Assembly: GCF_033958435.1 (NCBI RefSeq)
Contig: NC_134137.1
Coordinates: 106,526,501 to 106,590,500 of the forward strand
Length of the DNA: 64,000 nucleotides
Reading direction: 5' to 3'
Source: Carettochelys insculpta
Lineage: Eukaryota; Chordata; Testudines; Carettochelyidae
Shown: positions 58,591 to 64,000 of the stretch, piece after piece
Layout: each line of letters begins with the position of its first letter
How positions within the stretch are numbered: the first letter of the stretch is position 1
Position numbers and translations under genes: made by a program
The notes under the pieces: model-generated
Databases searched by the model: none
What the model was told of the DNA's origin: nothing
The model's input: the letters and a program-made list of their open reading frames with translations, nothing else

Positions 58591-60066
58591 AGACCTCTAG
58601 AGGTGATCCCAGGAATTACAGAACAGTAAGTCTAATGTCGGTACCTGGCAAATTAGTTGAAACCACTGTAAAGAATAAAATTGTCAGACACATAGAAGAA
58701 CGTAATTTATTGGGTCAAAGTCAACATGGTTTCTGTGAAGGCAAATTATGTCTTGCTAATCTGTTAGAATTAGTGGATAAACATGTGGATAAGGGGGATC
58801 CAGTAGATACAGTGTATGTGGATTTCCAGCAAGCCTTTGACAAGGTCCCTCACCAAAGGCTCTTATGTAAATTAAGTTGTCATAGAATAAGAGGGAAGAT
58901 CCTTTCATGGATTGAGAACTGGTTAGAAGGCAGGAAACAGAGGGTAAGAGTAAATGGTAAGTTTTCGGAATGGAGAGAGGTAACTAGTGGCATTCCTGAG
59001 GGGTCAGTCCTAGGACCAATCCTATTCAACTTATTCATAAACAAACTGGAGAAAGAGGCAGACTGTGAGGTGACAGAGTTTGCAGACAATACTAAACTGC
59101 TCAAAATAGTTAAGACTAAAGCAGACTGTGCGGGAGTTCAAAAAGACTTGACAAAACTGAGTGACTGGGCAACAAAATGACAAATGAAATTTAATGTGAA
59201 CAAATGTAAAGTAATGCACATTGGAAAAAATAACTCCAATTATACATAAAATATGTTGGGGGCTAATTTAGCTAAAACTATTCGGGAAAGTGATCGTGGA
59301 GTCATCATGGATAGTTTTCTGAAAACATCCATCCAGTGTGCAGCAGCAGTCAAAAAAGCAAACAGGATGTTAGGAATCATTAAAAAAGGGATAGAGAATA
59401 AGACAGAGAACATCTTATTCCCTGATATAAAACTATCTTGACTACTGCATACGGATGTGGTCTCATCTCAAAAAAAGATATACTGGCATTAGAAAAGGTT
59501 CAGAAAAGGGCAACTAAAATGATTAGGGGCTTGAAACAGGTCCCCGTAAAGTGAGATTAAATAGAATAGGACTTTTCAGCTTAGAAAATAGGAGACTAAG
59601 GGGGATATGATAGAGGTATATAAAATGATGAGTGGTGTGGAGAAAGTGAAGAAGGAAAAATTATTTACTTGTTCCCATAATATCGGAACTAAGGGACACC
59701 AAATGAAATTAATGGGCAGCAGGCTTCAAACAAATAAAAGGAAGTTCTTCACACGGTGCACAGTCAATCTGTGGAACTCCTTGTCAGAGGAGTCAGTGGA
59801 GGCTAGGACTATACAGGGTTTAACAAAGAGCTAGATGAATTCATGGAGGGGTAGGTCCATTAATGGCTATTACCCAGGATAGGTAGGAATGGTGTCTTTG
59901 GCCTCTGTTTGTCAGAGGCTGGAAATGGATGGCAGGAGAGATCGCTTGATTGTTACCTGTTCAGTCCACTCCCTCTGGGACACCTGGCATTGGCCATTGT
60001 CAGCAGACAGGATACTGGGCTCGATGGACCTTTGGTCTGACCCAGTATGGCCGTTCTTCTATTCTG
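58590..60066 (+). pseudogene. CR1/L3-type LINE with RT domain, sense copy
   Basis: A 181-codon frame at 58635-59180 covers reverse transcriptase blocks: VYVDFQQAFDKVPHQRLLCK, LSWIENWLEGRKQRVRVNGK, SGIPEGSVLGPILFNLFINK and the active-site box EFADNTKLLKI. The usual FADD reads FADN (AAT at 59088-59090). Downstream, frame-broken ORF2 tail pieces lie at 59253-59441 and 59607-59834, and the 3' UTR ends GGTCTGACCCAGTATGGCC near 60050. 5'-truncated and inactive. It interrupts an older antisense CR1. Confidence 0.88.
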
Positions 60067-60720
60067 AACCCTAACTAAATCACCCCAGCCAGGACTTTGT
60101 CAAGCTGGGACTTGAAAACCTCTAGGGATGAAGATTCCAACACCTCTCTAGGTAGAACATTCCAGTGCTTCACTGCCTTCCTGGTGAAGTAGTTTTTCCT
60201 AATAGCCAATCTACACCTCTCCCTCTGTAACTTCAGACCATTGCTCCTTGTTCTGCTATCCCTCACTACTGAGAACAGTCTCTCTTCATCCTCTTGAGAG
60301 CCCCACTTCAGCTATCAAATTGCCCCTCTTCTCTTCTGCAAACGAAATAACTCCAATCCCTCAGTCTCTCCTCATAGGCCTTGTGCTGCAGCCCCCTAAT
60401 CATTTTCATTGCCCTCCACTGAACCCGCAAAAATGCATCCACATCCGTTCTATAATGGGGGGCCCAGAACTGGACGCAGTACTCCAGATGTGACCTCACC
60501 AGTGCCGAGTAGAGGGGAATAATAACTTCTTTAGATCTGCTGGAAATGCTTCTAAAAATGCACCCCAATATGCCGTTAGCTTTCTTGGCTACAAGGACAC
60601 ACTGTTGACTCATATCCAGCCTCTGATCCACTGTAATCCCTGGGTCACTGTAATCCCCACATCTGGCTCTGTCAATCTGTTTTCTCACTTCTTTAGGTGG
60701 GTATTGTAGTTTCAGGAAAG
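60067..60720 (-). pseudogene. CR1 ORF2 C-terminus, right part of a split antisense copy
   Basis: Minus-strand frames at 60308-60688 (PGITVDQRLDMSQQCVLVAK, LYSALVRSHLEYCVQFWAPH, QWRAMKMIRGLQHKAYEERL) and 60075-60266 (RKNYFTRKAVKHWNVLPREV, then LDKVLAGVI) are the standard CR1 ORF2 tail. They are broken by a frameshift between 60266 and 60308. The matching 3' end is at 58505-58590. Confidence 0.88.
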
Positions 60721-61804
60721 CTTGCTAAAGGTCTTGTAGGTGTTTTTGTCTCTGTCTGAGGGTTTAGAGCAAATGCAGTTGTACCTTAGTGCTTGGCTGC
60801 AGACAGTGGATCATGTGATATGCCCTGGATGGAAGCTGGAGGCATGTAGGTAAGCATAGCTGTCTGTGGGTTTCTGGTATAGGGTGGTGTTTATGTGACC
60901 ATCACTTTTATTTGCAGAGTAGTGTCCAGGAGGTGCATCTCTTATGTGGACTGGTCCAGGCTGAGGTTGATGGTGGGGTGGAAACTGTTGAAATCCCGGT
61001 GGAACTCTTCAAGAGCATCTTTCCCATAGGTCCAGATGATGTCATCAATGTAGCACAAGTAGAGGAGGGGCACTAGAGGACCAGAACTGAGGAAGCCTTG
61101 TTCCAGGTCAGCCATAAAAATGTTGGCATACTGTGGGGCCATGTGAGTGCCCATAGTGGTGCCCCTGATTTGAAGGTATAATTGTCCTCCAATCTGAAAT
61201 AGTTGTGGGTGAGGACATCCATGGATAAATTTCTTTTGGAGAGCATGCTTTGTCCATTCTAAAATATGTGTAGTAAGTTTATAAATCTAACCATAAGTAC
61301 AGTAATACAAAATACTGTCTGAATTTATGTGGGAAATATAGTTTGGATTTTCTTTATGCCTTTGAGTGTTTATGGTCTTACCCATAACATTGCATAAGCC
61401 TTAGAGTTTTTTAATCTTGAATGTAACTAGCCTTTGTTTTTCCTGTGGAATGTAGAGAAATGAAATCTGTACAGCAATCTTTATGGGTAGTGTGAAATTG
61501 TAACTCTCTTTCTCATTCTGAGTGTTTTCAACACACGTGAAATACCAGAAAAAACAAAATTCAAACAAGCATGACTTACATAAAAAGAGTAGGTGAATTT
61601 GGATATGTTGTGTTGAAGTAGCGCGCAGGTCGAGAAATACAGACTGCCACAATGAATCTTGCACTTGCCCATTACACTTTTGGTCCTTCAGCACATCTGG
61701 ATAAACCTATCACAGCAGTTAAGAAAATGAGCAAGAACAGAAAATATCATAAAAATATCAGCAGGCAAATGCAATCTACAATAGTAGATCATATCTGCAA
61801 AAAG

Positions 61805-61819
61805 ATAATACTGAGATGA
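61805..61819 (+). CDS. MBNL2: Probable MBNL2 terminal coding exon (IILR-stop)
   Basis: After AAAAG at 61800-61804 the sequence reads ATA ATA CTG AGA TGA, giving ILE-ILE-LEU-ARG-stop in the phase required by the 95-nt exon (ending in Q). One known muscleblind isoform ends ANQIILK, so IILR would be a one-residue variant. The following DNA is free of repeats, as expected for a conserved 3' UTR. Against it, the acceptor is weak (ATATCTGCAAAAAG, no pyrimidine tract) and a match this short could be chance. Confidence 0.5.
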   Translation: MILR

Positions 61820-64000
61820 TCATAAGAACAGTCATCACGTGGGTGCTCCTAATATAGCCACAGTAAGGTCTTTCCCTTTGCTGCTAGTCGGTTTATTGCC
61901 AGTCCCATTAACAGAAATTATACGGTTCTTGTTTAAAGCATCAGTTTTCATACTTTTGGAACTGAGGACTGCTCTGTTGAGGTACAATTTTTGGTTCTGT
62001 TCCTCCTTCCACACACCCCGCCCCACCCCCTTATCTAGACAGAAATAGACATGTGCAAAAAGTATACTTGATACTGAACTGAGACTTTTAACACAAATTT
62101 TGTTAAATTACATGCACTTTTAAGTTTCAACTATACAGACATTATGAAGTGAAGGGTGTGCCTGTTTCTCTGCAGACAATTTATCAATTTGTGGGGAGTT
62201 TTTCTGAAACTGACACTCTGAGGTTGTCCTCCACTTTCAGTCTCAAATGGTACTTTGTCATTCGCACAGCCAGCGCAGAGAATCCAGTCTCAAAACTAAC
62301 TAGTAAAAGGTAAAGCTGAATATTCTGAGACAACTTTCAATCAAAAAGACCACCAAGGATTTTAAATTAAATATCCAGTGTTGCATCACTCTGAAGTTTT
62401 CCTGACTGTCATTTGAGAGATGGGACAAGGTCACTGCCTCAGCCACAAAAGGTTGAATGGTTCAGCCATTCAGGGATGCATTTCCTTTAGGCAGTGTTTA
62501 TCCAAATTGGCTCTGAAAGAAGTCAAGTGATTTCTTGATTGGCTCCACAACACTCAATAGTACAGATTGTTATTCATCAGTAGCATTACTTAATGGGAAT
62601 GGAACGCTTAAATCAGTTTCAATCTTTGGTTCCCATGGAGCTAAATTTTTTTTAATGCTGATATCTTGTTGTGCAGATCAACAAAATAGTAGTTTCTGCT
62701 CCTTGCAATGAGACAGTTAGAGAATTTAATTTGTCAAAACTACCAGCAAGGTAAATGAAAAGCACAAGCCAGCCAAGATCACAGAACCTCTACCTTGCTG
62801 AAATTCAAATCCACTAGTAAAAGTTGAATTTCATATCTCAATTCCGAACACACACTGCAACCCTTCCCCCCAGATAGACACCTAATTGTGCTCCTTTCCC
62901 ATTTCTGTGCAAAGAATTGGAAAGAGAGGTCTTTATAGGCTGCATCTTGATGAAGCTCATGATGTTAATAGCACACCTCAGAAAAGCCATAAGTTCCCAG
63001 TCCATGTTTTGAGTTGCAAAAGCTTCTCTGTGTATCATGCAGTGAGTCCACAATATATGTGGAGCAATTTCAAGCTCGCCCAGCCTCCAGGAATGGGGGA
63101 CTCCATCCATTTAGAGTCCAATGCAGCCTTCCCACTTCAACTTGTAAGATGTTAGGAAGTTGTTGAACAGATCCAGTTGCATGCATCGTAATTGGCTTGC
63201 AGAACAAAAATCTTCTGATACTGATGATCCATGACAGTACCATACCTAAGCAATTATATAAGCTTCATATAACTGGATTTCAAATAACCTGGTTTGTAAT
63301 TGGTAGATTTGCTGTGTATTGATATTTTCTTACATGTCAGGGATTTGGCGGCTGACAGTGTTGTCTGCCAGTGGGATCATTTGTAACTTCTCTGTCGCAT
63401 TATTACCAAACATTTCCCCCCCCTCCACTTGTGTAAGGGTTTTATTCTTGTCAGTGTGGTATGCAACTCAATATATGGTTTTTTTTAATGCACTTGCATG
63501 GGATGGACAACTCATTTTTCGTTGTGTTCTTAATTTGTTTCTAGTAGCTTTTGTTTGAAAAAACAAAAGCTTGTTTGTTTTGTTTGTTTGTTCTTAGCTG
63601 ATCACCATGCTTTTTTTCTAAATCGTGTCTTAATTTTGTTGGCTTCAGACTATCATTTGTTAAGGTTACTGCACACGCTCACACTTTCAGACCTAATCTC
63701 TCCATTAACTGCAATGGAAGTGAAAACGAAGCCCAAATATGCTTCATCCTATTTTCTTGTTTTTGAAGATTTTTTTCTCTGTATTGACTTTAGCTATTTC
63801 AGCTTCTGGCTTTTATTTCAGGACACCGTGGTCTTTTGGAAATAAATACCGAACCATTTTAAACCACATAATGTAAACAAAAAAAATGTCAAAACTCACC
63901 AGCGCACTAAACATTGCACAACAGCTTGTTATAAGGACAGGATATGTAATGCAATAAAGCAGAAGACAGGAAAGGTAGTTTTGTTGCAGTGGAAATGATC
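61820..64000 (+). other. MBNL2: Probable MBNL2 3' UTR (continues past the window)
   Basis: About 2.2 kb with no recognisable transposon, in contrast to the preceding 16 kb. Candidate poly(A) signals AATAAA are at 63841-63846 and 63953-63958. Short frames on both strands are not conserved-looking genes. The boundary depends on the terminal exon call at 61805. Confidence 0.45.
63953..63958 (+). terminator. Candidate poly(A) signal AATAAA
   Basis: AATAAA within GCAATAAAGCAG. About 40 bp remains before the window ends, so a downstream GU-rich element cannot be judged. Another AATAAA is at 63841. Confidence 0.3.

Larger units (their letters stand above)
57575..61240 (-). mobile_element. Penelope-like element, split by CR1 insertions
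   Basis: The minus strand carries the two Penelope hallmarks in the correct order. At 60942-61154 is part of the reverse transcriptase (GTHMAPQYANIFMADLEQGF, then CYIDDII with the catalytic YIDD near 61045). At 57757-58116 is the GIY-YIG endonuclease region (AIYIGHAGQSLHKRINGHKS, then HSVTDLKVAILQQKYF and GLNKDGE). The 3' tail is at 57575-57680. About 2.2 kb of CR1 DNA (58505-60720) separates the two parts. The N-terminal half is missing and there are stops, so it is dead. Confidence 0.85.
45509..61804 (+). other. MBNL2: MBNL2 last intron (probable)
   Basis: A 16.3-kb interval between the 95-nt exon and the proposed terminal exon. It is dense in MITEs, hAT-like, CR1 and Penelope-like copies listed separately. 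In 45509-46024, 47260-48290, 51283-51845, 51950-52585, 53325-53900, 54560-55340, 55745-56070, 56510-57570 and 61241-61800 I recognise no further element. I looked for an exon encoding the alternative muscleblind C-terminus (ending HKYVTQM in relatives) and did not find one. Confidence 0.6.

Overview
This window is vertebrate genomic DNA carrying most of the 3' half of the muscleblind-like 2 gene (MBNL2, a CCCH zinc-finger splicing regulator) on the + strand. Seven internal coding exons can be placed to the base: 17487-17651, 23632-23832, 27499-27762, 38103-38156, 38797-38950, 44026-44061 and 45414-45508. A probable terminal coding exon starts at 61805. Splice phases are compatible across the series, and lengths of 54, 36 and 95 nt match the alternatively spliced exons of the muscleblind family. 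The exons for zinc finger 1 and the start of zinc finger 2 lie upstream of the window. The host is most likely a cryptodiran turtle. The evidence is a tRNA-derived SINE at 32012-32205 of the type I recall from hidden-necked turtles, plus abundant CR1 LINEs, Penelope-like elements, a DIRS-like element and many short inverted-repeat transposons ending in TCTACAC-like termini.

Layout: 1-17486 is upstream intron with MITEs, hAT and TA-flanked elements and a CR1 3' end. The 17652-23631 intron holds a head-to-head Penelope-like dimer with a perfect 12-bp target duplication. The 23833-27498 intron is mostly a 3-kb DIRS-like retrotransposon with a full-length-looking tyrosine recombinase ORF. The 27763-38796 interval holds a CR1, the turtle SINE, a GC-rich TA-flanked element and the 54-nt exon 5. 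The last intron, about 16 kb, holds MITEs, a 180-bp tandem repeat and a nest of CR1 inside CR1 inside a Penelope-like element. From 61805 onward the DNA is free of recognisable repeats and looks like terminal exon and 3' UTR.

The clearest regulatory signals are two long AG-free zones with dense YGCY (muscleblind-type) motifs directly upstream of exon 5 (137 nt, 8 motifs) and exon 8 (178 nt, 10 motifs). Such zones imply distant branch points and fit muscleblind autoregulation of its own alternative exons. I found no CRISPR array, no independent non-coding RNA gene and no second host gene. Nearly all other open frames are transposon fragments or chance frames in GC-rich repeats.
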